Of a stretch of DNA of 64,000 nucleotides, positions 10,701 to 23,286 are shown piece after piece (positions within the stretch are counted from its first letter, which is position 1; every line of letters starts with the position of its first letter). The notes under the pieces are model-generated. The model had not been told where the DNA came from and made no database searches. It saw only the letters and a program-made list of their open reading frames with translations. Source of the stretch: Typha latifolia (taxonomy: Eukaryota; Streptophyta; Magnoliopsida; Poales; Typhaceae); the NCBI GenBank assembly GCA_019914945.1, contig CM034103.1, positions 8,990,001 through 9,054,000 of the forward strand, in the 5' to 3' direction. Position numbers and translations under genes: made by a program.

Positions 10701-11473
10701 TAGAACCAAAAGATCGGCTACGAAACAATTCCTTAAGATCTGAATTTATTGTAGGAAGCAGTCCGCATAACTGTGGGAAAATATTCATCAGATATTCTCC
10801 GGTAGTTAGAAAATTACGAAACAAATTGGGTTGGATTTGTATCTTCCTAATCTATAACTTTCGTATTTATACCCTTCGCAGATTCGAAGTGTAGTAGGGA
10901 CAAAAATACAGAATAACGTGGGTGATGGTGGTGGTGACGGGTGGAGTGGATGTTAGGGTTATGAATGGGTATGGAGATGAGGGTGGATTGTGGAAGTGAT
11001 CAAGGGAAGTAGACGAAGGGAACAAAGTGGTTGAGATCCCAAAGAAGAGGCATGGCTCGATAGTCGAGGGAGATTAGAAGCGAGGAGAAACTTTGCCAAC
11101 GATAGAGGTGGAAGGATGGTGAAGAGGGAGGAGGGAGATTATGGTAGATAGATGATAGAGAGGCAAGAAATCAATATTCCACATATTTATAGAGGCTAGC
11201 CAACAAGTCCTAAAATAATATAAAACCCTAACAAACCAACTAAACCAGTATTCCTTATCTTCTCCAAATACCTTTTGGATTAAGCTTTCATTTTGTTATA
11301 GATATATTTCGAATCTGAAGAAGTCATGAATATCAAAGTTGTAGATTTAGAGGTTGTCTTATCAAACTAGTTTGATATTATTTGAATATGTGTCGAATAT
11401 TCTATAAATATTTTTTCGAAACTGCGTAGAGCTGGATTTAGCTAATTAGATAAAATCCTAACTAAGTGTATCA
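10701..11473 (-). mobile_element. GyA 5' LTR without the palindrome array
   Basis: On the minus strand the LTR starts TGATACACTTAG (11473) and runs to the primer-binding sites. It matches 24360-25470 (minus inserts) and 32041-32560 through AAAATATTC, AGATTCGAA, GGGTGGATTG and the GGAGGAGGGAGATTA block. A TATA-like element lies at about 11187-11193. The U3 part (11230-11473) differs completely from other GyA LTRs and lacks their GCGTTCGAACGC copies, with only isolated TTCGAA. No TSD is visible. Confidence 0.65.
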
Positions 11474-12536
11474 CCTTCCTTCTTTTCCTTCCTTTTTGAT
11501 CGAAGGAGTTTATTCAAAATTTTGGACCCTATAGTAAATTTGTCGAGTGCAATCTTAACATTATGTAACCTATTATCAAGACACTTGACTTTTTCAAGTA
11601 AACTCTCTTCAAGAATAATTTTCTCATGCATATTAATCTCTAAAATTTTAATTTTATCTCGTAATGAAGAATTTCTAGAAATTAAAGAGTTCGAGTTTAA
11701 GAGTGTTATCCAATCTTTTTGCTCTTGTAGAATTCTTTGTATAATTTATTATAAGGTCTTTGTAATTCTAAATCATCTTCAGAATGTCACATTTGGCTTG
11801 TTTATATGCACTCAAAGAATCATTAGAATATTAAATAGATAATAAAGACATGGTAAGAGCTACATAATTTTCTTTTTGAGATTCAGAACCTCATCATCAA
11901 ATTCATTAATATCGTCCCAAGTTGCTTATAAAACATTGCCTTTTTCTCTTACAATTTGAGCATCTTGAGCGACATGCCCATAACCTTGGCATCCATAACA
12001 TTGAATTACTCGCTTGATTTTTGCTTCTAACCTTTTTTATTGAGTCATGTTTAGAATTTTTAATAAATTTTTTAATCATTTTCATAAAAATCCCCTGAGC
12101 TACATAATTTTTTTTTGAGATTCAAAACCTCATAATTAAATTCATTAGTATCATCCCAAGTGGCTTACAAAACATTGCCTTTTTCTCTTATAATTTGAGC
12201 TTCTTGAGTGACATGCCCATAATCTTAGCATTCATAACATTGAATTACTCTCACTCGAATTTTGCTTCTAACCCTTTTTCTTGAGTCATGTTTAGAAGTT
12301 TTAATAAATTTCTTAATAATTTTCATAAAAAGCCTTATTAACTCGGGATCAATATCGTTATTCTCATCAAACTCTAGAAAGCATACATTCAATCTTTCCA
12401 ATATGAATCTTTAGATCTATTTAACATGGGAGGTTTATCAATATCTTCTCTCAAAAAATTCATCTCTTTAAAGATCACTCTCTAAGCTAAGAGAGCCCGC
12501 TAATTGAAAACATACTTACATAAATCCCTAGATATT
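11474..12536 (-). pseudogene. Copia-type gag relic
   Basis: On the minus strand the region next to the primer-binding site at 12549-12537 encodes scraps of a Ty1/copia gag. Around 11950-12010 it reads CYGCQGYGHVAQDA, a CCHC zinc knuckle whose last Cys has become Ala. This is followed by an acidic DDINEFDDE-like stretch, as in copia gag C-termini. The zinc-knuckle region is present twice (see 11857-12336). Many stops break every frame. No protease or RT is found to the left. Confidence 0.55.
11857..12336. repeat. 240-bp tandem duplication in copia gag
   Basis: Bases 11857-12096 and 12097-12336 are direct copies at a period of 240 (both begin GAGCTACATAATTT and end near TTTTCATAAAAA). The repeated piece covers the zinc knuckle and acidic tail. 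240 is a multiple of three, so the duplication would have kept frame when it arose. Confidence 0.8.
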
Positions 12537-13226
12537 CTCTGATACGAATTGAAAAATATAAAAAATGCTCTAGGATATAGGATTCATCACATGCTAGAAA
12601 TAATAAATTGCGAAAAATAAAACATTGAAAAAATAATCACAAACACAAAACTTTTTACATGGAAAAATCCCAAATCGAGTAAAAACCATGTATCCATACT
12701 CGGACCGAAACCAATTACTAAAACTTATAGTAGTTGACAAGAAGCTTACAAATCATTCACTGATTTTCACGACTTAATCTATGCCAACCTTGCTCAGTCG
12801 ACTCCGTAACATACTGCTTCATGTGATAAGTTTCCAAACCTCAATGACCCTTGATGTTGATCATTTTGTCTTAGTAGCTCTCGAGACGTAGTTCTTTCAA
12901 ATTTGATGTAGATGCGTTGAGATGAGAACCATGCAATAAGTTTCATCTAAAGTATAGAAGTGATCTCTAATAGTCTCCAAAAGATGTTCTCCCAATTAAT
13001 TATAGACGACTTTCTAAAAGATGATTTCCAAATTAATACTTGACGACCCTCACTCTTAGGATTTGATAAACCCATTTATATATTTCTTAGAGATAAGATA
13101 AATATCTCTTAGAGATAAAATAAATATTTCTTAGAAATGAAGCCAAATCCAAGTCAAATTAGATCTCATGTAACTCTAAAAATTTTAAGTTACGTGGGGG
13201 TGTTCGAATGCGGTCTGAATGCAAAA
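12537..13226 (-). mobile_element. Copia 5' LTR with primer-binding site, minus
   Basis: CTCTGATACGAAT at 12537-12549 is the reverse of a tRNA-Met primer site. The LTR lies to its right, beginning TGAAAAAT at 12550. It shares the layout of the copia LTR at 25716-26577: a TGGAAAAATCCC / TGGAAAAACCC block (12659 and 25840), a stretch calling out ACCAATTACTA / ACCAATCACTA, and a TATA-like ATATATAAATGG on the minus strand near 13080. Its U3 holds single TTCGAA units near 13204. The right boundary near 13226 is uncertain. Confidence 0.55.
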
Positions 13227-14574
13227 CTCAATGACATTGTAAATTTTAGTTTCTACTTAGGAGAGAGAATCTCAGAATATAGAATATAATATGAACTCAG
13301 TTGGACCGAATCCATTCACAAACATTAGGCTTGATAGATTGAGTCTAAATATCTTTTAAATAATTCATGATTATCTCTTATGTAAGCTCTTAAGGTAAGT
13401 CCTAGATAAGTATGTAAGACCTTAAGACAAATTCTAGTTAAGTTATATAAACTCTTAATGCAAGTCCTAGTTAAGTCATGTAAGCCTTTAAGATAAATTC
13501 TAGTTCAAGTCGATTTACGATTAACCTCTCTATATATATAGAGTGCAACCCTAACATGCATCCATCATGAAATTATTTGCTGGAAACCTTAGCCACCCTT
13601 GGGGTGGCAATCGGGTCGGGTTAAGCGGGTTTGGATTGGGTCAGATTCGGGTGGGTCAACATTACTTTGACACGAACACGACCTGATTAATAAATGGGTT
13701 GCATTTGGTAAACACGAACACGACCCGACCCGCCTAACCTGTTTAATAAATGGGTCAAGTTAATACGACACGCTAACACGACTCGTCTAACCCATATACT
13801 TAAATGGGTCGTGTTAACCCGACACGTTAACACGACTTGTCTAACCCATTTAATATAAATCATATATAAAATTTAATATTTACTAATTTATCATATATAA
13901 ATAGTGTATTACACAAATAAAATAACCTATTTTTAACTCAAAACTCATACAACATCAAAATTACAATCCTAATAATTCATCATAACAAAAATCCATACAA
14001 TGGAGTTTAGAATAAAGTTCCAACTCTTAAAAAGTGTATCATACATTCATACAAATAAAATAATACATTTCCAACTCAAAACTTATACAATATCAAAATT
14101 ACAATCCTAATAATTTATCATAACAAATGCCCATACAATGGAGTTTAGAAGAACAAAGTTTCAACAAAGTTTAGAACAAAGTCCATACAATCCCATGACA
14201 ATTAGAACAAAGTTTAGAGTTTAAAATCCATTATAAATTATAAATAGTTTGAAATATGCAAACATTATCATTAAGCCCTCCATCTCCAAATATCACAATC
14301 TTGTCAAAAAGAACAAAAGAGAACGTAAACATGTAAAATATAAGATATATACAAAAACTTCATTTACATTAGTCAATGAGCATTCACCGGATTTAGATTT
14401 ATGCATTTGAGCATTCACTAGATTATACAACTTCACTTGCATTAGTCATTAAGTCCAAATTTGTAATATCTTCCGTTAGCTCCTTTAATGCTACCAAATT
14501 GTCTATCATAATATGATAAAATAATTAGTAGACTAAACTTTTTGAATATTTATATAAGAAAATAATAAATATAC

Positions 14575-16300
14575 TTACCTCTAGTATGAAACAACCAATC
14601 TCGAGTACAAATTAAAGCTTCCATAGTTTTAGGCTTCAAAGCACTTCTATATTGATCAAGTATTCTACCACCAACACTAAAAATAGATTCAAAAGCAACT
14701 GTGGAGATAAGAATACTTAATATATTACATGCTGTGAGAGAAAGATCTAGATATCAAAATTGATTAGATTTCTAATAATTAAGAATATCCAATTTAGAAT
14801 TTTGATCAATTCGAGGCTCTTCAAGATACAATTCTAATTGTGACTTTTGTGATTTACTCACAAACTCAAAACTCTCAAATGAATCGAACTCCTACATAAA
14901 AAAATATTATTCTGAATATATAAAGAACATTAAAAAAAATATAATGATAAGAACATACTAATGATACTAAATTACCTTCATCATAGAGTTGTTATCTTAT
15001 CATTGGAAACTTTAGAAGTGTTTTGAACATAGTGATAAAAAGGAGCAAACAACATCTCGCGGATCTTTATCATCTCATAAGAAAAGCCATAGAGTTTGTT
15101 GTATGAGAATTCCACAAAATGTATTTTGAATCGTGAATCTAGGATAATAGCTATAGCTAAAATAATACTGTATTATTTCTAATATTTCTCAAACTTTATA
15201 TTCATTTGTGTAGCCATACGACTAATAAAATTATATGAGTTTTGTATGCCTTTCATTATATTCAATTGGATCAAAACCACCTTAGGAAAGTACAAATTTG
15301 CTGTAGGGTATATAGATCCAGAAAATAGAGATGTAACATCATAAAACAACTTCAAAACTTGCAAATCTTTTTAGCTTGACCCCATTCTTCTTGTGATGGA
15401 CAATATTTATAATTTGAGTCACTCAATTGTAAATGAAGAAATGCACGACGATATATAATAGCACTTTTAAGCATTAGATAAGTTGAATTCTATCTTGTAG
15501 GCACATCTTATCTTAATCTTTTACTACTATTTAAAGAAACTTGTTTAACACATACAACAAATCTCTATTTTCTGACTTGTGACCCCTTAACATATTTGAT
15601 GCTCTCTCTGATTTTGAATACAGAATCATCTATTTCTTTCAGACCTTCTTATACTATTAAGTTAAGAATATGAGCACAACAACGAATATGAAAGAAATCA
15701 CCATCACATAATAAAACATCATTCAACATAAGTTGGTTCCTCAACAACTCAAAAAACAAATCATTTACAGATGCATTATCAAGTGTTATAGAAAATAATT
15801 TTTTCTCTATACCCCATTCAGTCAACAATGTATAAATCTTATCAGACAAAGTTATTCCAATGTGTGGGGTTAGCATTGCACAAAAATTTATAATTTTTTT
15901 TTACAATACCCAATTTTCATCAACAAAGTGTGCCGTGAGACATAGATAACCATCAGTGGTTATGGAGGTCCATAAGTCAAATGTTAAACTGATTCTTTTA
16001 GGAATAGAATGTAACCAATCTTTGAGTTAATCCTTCTCCCTTCTGTACATTTTCAAAACATCTGCTTTAGCTGTATTTTTACTAATATGTTTGACCTCAT
16101 CACATAAGTAACTATGCAATATTCTAACTCCTTCATAATCAACAAATTGAAAAGGCAATTCATACTTAACAATTGGAATTGTCATCAATTCATGGTATTT
16201 CTATTGATTAAACTTAGAAACTTGTAAAGACATTAATCTTTCTGATTTTCTCCATCTTTAGTGAATATCTCCACACTATCATCACCCATAACTAAAATGA
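14575..16300 (-). pseudogene. hAT transposase, decayed
   Basis: On the minus strand, pieces of a RICESLEEPER-like hAT transposase occur in order. Around 16000-15880 there is a stretch like SFDLWT...Y..VTAHF.DENW (with stops). At 15876-15649 an open piece contains FSITLDNASVND and HIRCCAHILNLIV, the conserved catalytic-domain signature. Near 15360-15180 comes a helical part with YPTANLYFPKV. At about 14710-14580 the hATC dimerisation signature reads STVAFESIFSVGGRILDQYR. No BED zinc finger is found upstream. Stops and frameshifts between the pieces make it inactive. Confidence in the family is high, in exact limits moderate. Confidence 0.85.
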
Positions 16301-16850
16301 GAGCAAGATAAATAATATCATGTCATGGAACCAAAGCCATGAAACTAAATTAAATTGAACTAAAATCAAGTGAGATGGACTTGACTAAATAAATCTAACA
16401 AGAAATTAAAAAAATAATGCAGTAAAATAAATAACTAAAAAATAATCAGTAATTAAATACTTCAAACTAATTATAAAGTTTGTATATGATTGATAAAAAG
16501 ACTAATGGATAAGATGCCACTATAAGATTAGTAAGATATTTAACAAGCAAATCTAAGTAAAAAACACCCATAACTAAAATGAAAGCAAGAGAAATAAGAT
16601 CTTGACATAGAACCAAAGCCATAAAACTAAATTAAATTAAACTAAAATCAAGTGAGATAGATTTGACTAAACAGATCTAACAAGAAATTAAAAAATAATA
16701 CAGTAAAATAAGTAATTAAACAATAATTAATAATTAAACAATAATCAGGACTATGGAGTTCTGTCATAGGAGGGAGCATAGCTAAATTACTATTAAAGGT
16801 GAACAATAACATATCAGATCCAAAATATCAATCAAATAAGCTAAACTATC
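16285..16850. repeat. 282-bp tandem duplication inside the hAT element
   Basis: CCCATAACTAAAATGA(G/A)AGCAAGA starts at 16285 and again at 16567, and the following about 200 bases match closely (AACCAAAGCCAT, AAATCAAGTGAGATAG, CTAACAAGAAATTAAAA). Confidence 0.75.
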
Positions 16851-16916
16851 ATTAAAGGCACTAACAACTTTGCTATCTTCAAATGTATTTGTGAAAGATG
16901 GCCTATCTCAAAACTT

Positions 16917-17097
16917 GCCTAATAATCTTCACATCTGGAGAATAAGCACACTTAAGATAGAAAGGATCTAAGTCGGAAAAGGAAAATTAGTATTACAGTG
17001 CTTAGTGCCTAATAATCTTCACATCCGGAGATTAAGCACACTTAAGATAGAAAGGATCTAAGTCAGAAATGGAAAATTAGTATTACAGTGCTTAGTA
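16917..17097. repeat. 90-bp tandem duplication inside the hAT element
   Basis: CCTAATAATCTTCACATC begins at 16918 and at 17008 and the next 80 bases are nearly identical (AAGCACACTTAAGATAGAAA, TTAGTATTACAGTGCTTAGT). Confidence 0.85.
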
Positions 17098-17944
17098 TCC
17101 AGTAGGAGGATGCCATGAAGACCAGCAGTCTAAAAATCTAGGGTAGACTAATATCAAACAGCATGCACAAACAACAAGCACTAACAACTGAGTAGTCTAA
17201 TATTAAACAGCATGCACAAGCAGGAAGCTTATAGAACCTCAATGTATAACATTAAATTAATGTTAGTAACAAGCATAGCTAAATTACCATTAAAGGTAGA
17301 GTCAGCCAAAACTATGTCTAGATTAATTTAATTGAACTATCAGTATAATAAGCTAAAATGATGCTCAGCTGCTCAAAGTAAATTTCTAACCTCATTCATA
17401 CTTGACAAGATCCGACGGCGTGAGGCAACGACAATTGAGGAGGCAAGGAGCTCGGGTGTCCCGCGGTGTGAGGAGCTTGGGTGTCCGGCGACGTGAGGAA
17501 ACCCGACGGCATGAGGACCAAATGGTGTGAGTGAGGGGGATCAACGGCATGAGGACCCAACGGAGTAAGGGGGATCGGCGGCGTGAGTGAAGGGGATCGG
17601 CAGCGTGAGGATCCAACAGAGTGAGAGGGATCGATGGCATGATTGAATGGGATTGATGAGCTCAGGCAGCATGAGTGGGGGGGGGGATTCGACGTGAGAA
17701 GCTCCGGTGTGAGTGAGGGGGGAGATCCGACGTGAGAAGCTCGGGCGCCGAGCGGTTGAGCGAGAAGTGCCAATAGCGTGAGGAGGCAATGTTACTCGGT
17801 GTGAAGAGTGAGGAGGGAAGGGGCGACGACAAAGTGGGCTCGAGCATGGGTAAGGGAAGGGGGCGACGACGCCTCTTTTCTAGTGTGAGGACTGAGGAGT
17901 TGAGTTTGAGTCTTAGGGTAATGGGTATTAGGGTTAGAAATTAG

Positions 17945-17971
17945 AATATATATATATATATATATATATAT

Positions 17972-18002
<31 letters not shown>

Positions 18003-18003
18003 G
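17945..18003. repeat. (TA)n and (TG)n microsatellites
   Basis: A TA run (about 17945-17971) is followed by TG units (about 17978-18002), next to the right subterminal repeats of the hAT element. Confidence 0.9.
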
Positions 18004-18633
18004 CGGGTTGACCCGACCCAACTAGACCCGTTTACTTAAACGGGTTAAACGGGTCAAGCAGGTCAGAGGTATAAACCTGAATACGACCCAATTAATAATC
18101 GGGTTAGGCGGGTTGACCCATTTATGGCTCGAACCCGATTAACCTAAACCCAAACCCAATTAACAGCCGGGTTATCATGTTGAGTTATTAGGTCGGGTCA
18201 AGTTTTGCCACCCCTAGCCACCCTCTTCTCTATTCTCATCTTGGTTGTCGGCCCTTACTTTCCCTTCCCTCTTCACTTGTCATCGCCGCTTCTCCTATCG
18301 ACACAGCATCATCCCCTCCTAGGCCGCCATCCTTGGCTACTTAAACCCCCTTTGTTTGGCCACACCACCCTTGACCCTAAGTGCCAGTCTCCTTCTTAGT
18401 TTTTACTTCACTCACAATAAATGCCATCACTAGACTCTCGACTAGATTTGACCTAGATAGAGTGCAAAGCTATCAAAGGACTTAATATCAAAGACGTAGA
18501 TTGAAAAGTCACGAAGCTATTTCAACTAATTTCATAAATTTCCGGCATCAAGAGAATATACGGAAAATATTCTCCCTGAATTGTGGAGAATTGCTCGTGA
18601 TTTGGATCAACCCCAACTTACTTTGTATTAGCT

Positions 18634-18645
18634 TGGTATTAGAGC
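18634..18645 (+). other. Primer-binding site of the copia relic
   Basis: TGGTATTAGAGC differs by one base from the TGGTATCAGAGC site complementary to plant initiator tRNA-Met and directly follows the LTR end. It fixes the orientation of the element as plus. Confidence 0.75.
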
Positions 18646-18779
18646 TCGAGTACCACCGAGGTCGGTCCGTCTTAGAATAGTGTGAATCCTTAGGTCTTTA
18701 CTTGAAAGTTGAGCAATTGGTAAAGAATCTATGAACTTTTGAATTCACTCTCTCTAAATCTAAAAAGACTAAAAGTATG

Positions 18780-21625
18780 GCCTTAGCTATGTTGAAGATG
18801 ACTTAGAGGAGTTGGATGAGGAAAGTGAAATAGATCTTAAAATAATGGCCATATTTGTAAAAAGGTTCACTAAATTTTTCAAGAAGCCTAACAAGTTTAT
18901 CGGTGAAAAGTTTGATAAAAACAAACACGTTGAGAAAAAGAAAAATCTTGTACCAAGATGGACAATAATTCTTTAAAATAGGAAAATAAGAATCTAGAGG
19001 ATAAAATACGATGCAATGAGTGTTCTAGTTTTGAACATGTTGCATAGGAATGTCCCAATTGTCTCAAGAGGGAATGAAAACTATGAAAGTTTTTTGGGAT
19101 GACTTAGATGAATCGGATGATGACGATTTGAAAAAAAGAACAAGAAAACTACTTAGCTTTTACTACCTCTCTCTCTTACACTCTTGATTCTAAAAGTATA
19201 GATGGGCAAGATTACTATTAGCGGAAGACAAATAGGACTTAGCGCTACAAAAAAGCTTACAATGAACTATATCAAGAGTCCTTCAAATTGAAGAAAAATG
19301 TACGACTCCTTACAAGACTTAGGATAGTTGAAGCTGAAAAAACTCAATATGAGGAGAAGTATAAAGAAGAACTCAATTGAGTCAAAAGTCTTACACAACA
19401 ACTGGAAGAATTTAAAGTGAAATCAAGGATTGGGAAAACAAGAATGTTTGTTAAAGGAAGTGAAGGGAATAACAAATTTGATGAAATTTTTTGAGGTTTA
19501 AATCTCTGACAAGGACATGTATGGACTTGGATATGATAGTAATTTAGGTAATAAGAAGAATGTTTGTGTCTGCAGACTTTTAAAAGGGAGAGAACATGAA
19601 ATCAACTATCGAAGCTCCAAAGTAAACTTCGATGAATTTTTCAAAGTCAAATCCAAACCAATAACTTGGTAAGTCTTCAAATGGTAAGAATTTTTTTTGA
19701 ATATACCTGCTATCACTATATCATTCTTGGACACATTAGACTTCATTGTAAACTTTTATAAAAATCTAGGAATGCATTAATTTATGATATTAAAAATAAA
19801 ATCTATTTGGGTTAAAAAAGTGATGTTATGTGGTACATACTGCTTTGAAAGTGCTGAATTTAAACATGTGATATTTAGATAGTGGTTGTATTAGGTAATA
19901 GGTCCATATATTCGAAACTAGAAGATTATGAAGGGAGAGTTGTGACATTTGGCAATGAAAATTCAACTAAGGTAATTGAAAAAGGAGTTGTCAGTACTCC
20001 AGTATGCCTACTCTAAAGATTATACTTTATGTTGAAGATTTGAAAATAAATCTGTTAAGTATCACTCAATTTTGTGATGAAAACTTTGAGGTAAATTTTT
20101 TGAAAAATGATTATCTTATCTTAGATCATGATGGTAATATTGTATGTTGTGGATCTATGACTACAGATAATTGCTATATGGTTGGTGCTACAAATAAATT
20201 AAAACGTAACAATATTGCTTTGGAAGTTGCAGATCTATGACACCAACGTTGGACATGTGAACCACAAAGAACTATGTAATCTATTGAAACATGAGGCTAT
20301 AAGAGGTATACCCAAGATCAAGGAGAAACTAAAGAACATATATGATCCATGTCAAATTGGAAAATATATAAGAATATCTGACAAAAAGGTTAATGCTGCT
20401 ATTACTGATCGTGTGCTTTAGTTAGTTCATATGGATCTCATGGGACCCACTAAAACAGAAAGCCTAGGTGGAAACGATATATATTTTTGATAGTAGATGA
20501 TTTTTCTAGATTTTTATGGTTGTGTTTTTATGAGAAAATTTTGAAACTTTTGAAATTTTCATATTATTATACTTGAGATTGCTAAATAAAAAATCTAGTA
20601 CTCTTATTAGGATTTCGATCTGACTATCGTAGAGAGTTTAAAAATGAGAATTATAGTATGCCATTGTGGAGAGAAAGAAGATAGTTGTTCAAGAAATAGG
20701 GTGGGCATTTCTTCATGTGAAAAAGGTTTCTCAAAGTTTTTGGACGAAAACAGTAAATACTGTTGTTCATTCTATTCAATTGTATCTAGTTTAGAGCGGG
20801 TACAAAAAAGACTGTATATGAACTCTAGAAAGGTAAAAAATCAAATGTCAAATATTTTCGACTGTTTGAAAGTAAATGCTATATTCTGTGTGATCAAGAA
20901 TACTTAACTAACTTTGACTCTAGGTCTAGGAGTAGCGAGGGCATCTTTTTAGGATATTCTAAAAACAGTAGAGCATATAGAGATTTTAATCTTGATACAT
21001 CTACTGTTATGGAATTTGTATGCCGGATGATAATGTTAGTGAAAATTTATAAATCTCTTCTATCTTTATTCCTATAGGTACATTCGATAAATGGAAGGAG
21101 AAAGAAGATACTCAAACTACTATAAGTGTAAATGATGGTAGAGTGAAAGAAGAGAAAAGTGATGAAAAAGTTCTGAAAACATTGGCGAGAGTTAAACTGA
21201 ACCATCTGTTATCACAAGTAATCGAAAACGTGACTGAGCCTATAAAGACGAGGAGACAAATGCAAAGTGAAGTAACTCTTATGTATTACATTTCTACATT
21301 TAAGCATAAAATGTTAAGGAAGAACTCATAAATAATTCTTGGGTTAATATAATGCATGAGAAACTAGAACAATTCACTAGAACTGGTATATAGTATTTAG
21401 TTCCTAGACCCAAAAATGTAAAGATAATCAAAACAAAATGGATTTACAAGATGAATAAAGTTAGGCTTGTAAAATAGGGATACACTCAGAATAAAGATAT
21501 ATATTTTGATGAGACATTTGCACATATTGCTAGATTAGAATATATTCTTATTCTTTTTGCTATTGCATGCTATTTAAAATTCATACTTTTTCAAATGGAT
21601 GTAAAAAGTGATTTGACTGATTTGA
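18780..21625 (+). pseudogene. Copia gag-pol relic
   Basis: Ty1/copia domains follow in the canonical copia order, with integrase before RT. The gag C-terminus (18780-18960, RFTKFFKKPNKF) is followed by a CCHC knuckle at about 19012-19060 (CNECSSFEHVA, then a stop, EC) and a coiled, Lys/Glu-rich tail. A protease signature YLDSGC lies at 19875-19895. A GAG-pre-integrase part at 20004-20240 (INLLSITQFCDENF) leads to the integrase zinc finger at 20245-20390 (H..H then C..C-like) and the integrase core start at 20425-20530 (VHMDLMGP, then VDDFSRF). RT pieces occur at 21370-21620 (KTKWIYKMNK, FQMDVKSDL). Stops and frameshifts are frequent, the gag N-terminus is missing, and the element stops after the first RT motif. 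RNase H and the 3' LTR are absent. Confidence 0.8.
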
Positions 21626-23286
21626 TTGGTATGAAATCTCTTTTGAGAATAAACTCTAATATATCTTTTTTACATAATTGTAATTGAAAATCTAATTACC
21701 GCTATTAAAACTAAAGTTAGATTAGAAAACATTATTTTCCACTTGTATAAATTCCTTCTATCTTAGTTGGAAAGGTTGAATTATGGACAAATTCAACTAC
21801 TTTCTTCACTAGGCTAGAATTAGGTTATTTCATTTGAAAAATAAATTTTGCTATTCGATATTGATATTAAAATTGAATTCCATCTAATCTTATTGTTTGA
21901 AATGAGATAGGAATTTATTTTTTCATTTTTCCTATTTTAGTCACAGGCTTCAATTGTATAGTGGAAAAGTTAGCAATAAGTGGCAGATGAATTCTATCCA
22001 AATCTAACCTTTAATTTTTCTGGTTTCACCACATATATTGAAATTTATCCAAATCCACTAAAATCAATTAGAAATCTCATGACTTAATGGTTCCATACAG
22101 TGAATTAAAAATAAATGAAATTCTGAATCAATTACATTCCACTAATTTTGGGATTCCAAACAAGGTGTATATATATACATATATATTGAGAAGATGGCAA
22201 TGATACAGTGGGAAGGCATGGCTCCAGCAAGTGACAAAGGGAAAGGGGAAAAGCCTCTCCTCTCCATCTAGTCACTTAGCTAGGGGAGCGGAGATGGAGC
22301 AAAGCCACTGGCTGTTGTGGTGAGTGGAACCCTCAAGAGAGGGGAGGAAGAACCTGAAACTCTAGTAGAGTAGCTGGTGGATGGGCATGCAGAAGGGGAG
22401 AGGGGGGAAAAGAGACAAATTCATATTCAGACTAATACAAAGACTAATCTAACTTGATTTGATTAGCTGAATCAGCTAGGACCTAATCAATGAAGCCTTA
22501 AATGAGCTCATTTTCAAACCATAAATAATCTGAGCCTATTTTCAAGTCGTAGGTGAGCCAAACCTATTTTCAAGCCTTAAACGAGCTGGCTTCAATTTTG
22601 GCTCGATCTAATGATTATAAATTATACATTGTATATATTATATATAATATGTTTGAGCTTATTGAGTCGATCTTGAGCAAGCCTGTTTCGGGCTTGGCTC
22701 GAAATTAGTTTCGAGTCTTATCTTTTGTTAGTAATAGCTTGGCTCAAGTTGAGCTGTAGACAAGCTAAAACTGATCCTAAGATACTCCTTTATTTTGACA
22801 GCCTTAGTAAAAGACTCATATCTGTATTGTCACACTAATTATTCATGTCTGCTAGTGTAATCATTTCTCAGGTCAGCTTTCTTCCATATTTAATTTCATC
22901 AAATTGTATCTTATGCATCACAAGGTATGCAAATGATATAGTTAAGATCCTTTCCTTTATTCAAGTATAATAAACCCACTTTTTTATGAAAAAATAGCCT
23001 GAACAATCTCTATAGAAATGTTCGTTGAATCTCTTAATCCAATTGATCGGAGCACTATGAAATGTAGCCAGTTACATGAGTCACCTTCGGGCACAGAAAG
23101 TGTCGTGGCTTCATTTGACTCTGAAGACAAACCATATGATCATGACAGGGAGTTTTAATTTTTACATGAGCGCCTTGATCACCCAGAATCAATTGGAGAT
23201 TTGAAACTGTAAGTGTCTAGCATGGTCGGTAGTTCGATGTATATTCGAGCTGATTAGGGAAGGATTCGTGCTGAGCAGGCTAGACG
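21626..23286. other. Non-coding stretch with MITE-like relics
   Basis: Bases 21870-22166 end in GGGATTCCAAACAAGG, a phrase common at the ends of plant DNA-transposon derivatives, and contain several AATTCCA/TGGAATT pairs; a left end could not be fixed. Bases 22480-22760 are rich in GAGCTCG, GGCTCGA and AAGCCTGTTT units, as in hAT subterminal regions (compare 31190-31270 and 39940-40060). Bases 22190-22430 are purine-rich with no recognisable product. Confidence 0.4.

Larger units (their letters stand above)
13600..18215 (-). mobile_element. 4.6-kb hAT transposon with target duplication
   Basis: The termini are TGGGGTGGCAA at 13600 and TTGCCACCCCT ending at 18215. The 9 bases AGCCACCCT occur on both sides (13591-13599, 18216-18224), which contains an 8-bp duplication as expected for hAT. 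Next to each end are many short GGGTCGGGTT / ACCCGACCC units, typical subterminal repeats. A decayed transposase lies on the minus strand at 14575-16300. The right third (16300-17900) is non-coding with two tandem duplications and a simple repeat. It sits in the LTR of a copia relic and so is younger than it. Confidence 0.85.
13227..18633 (+). mobile_element. Plus-strand copia 5' LTR split by a hAT element
   Basis: The LTR ends just before the primer-binding site TGGTATTAGAGC at 18634-18645. It resumes leftwards to 18216, is interrupted by the hAT element 13600-18215, and continues from 13599 back to about 13227. The left part has a TATATATAGAG promoter motif (13531-13541) and repeated AAGTCCTAGTTAAG phrases, also seen in family B LTRs (59400-59450). 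The left boundary is uncertain. Confidence 0.55.

Noticed and set aside
17392..17847. Pro/Ser-rich ORFs in three minus frames
   Set aside because: Three overlapping frames are open at once over a short GC-rich repeat-like stretch in the hAT element; no transposase motif is present.
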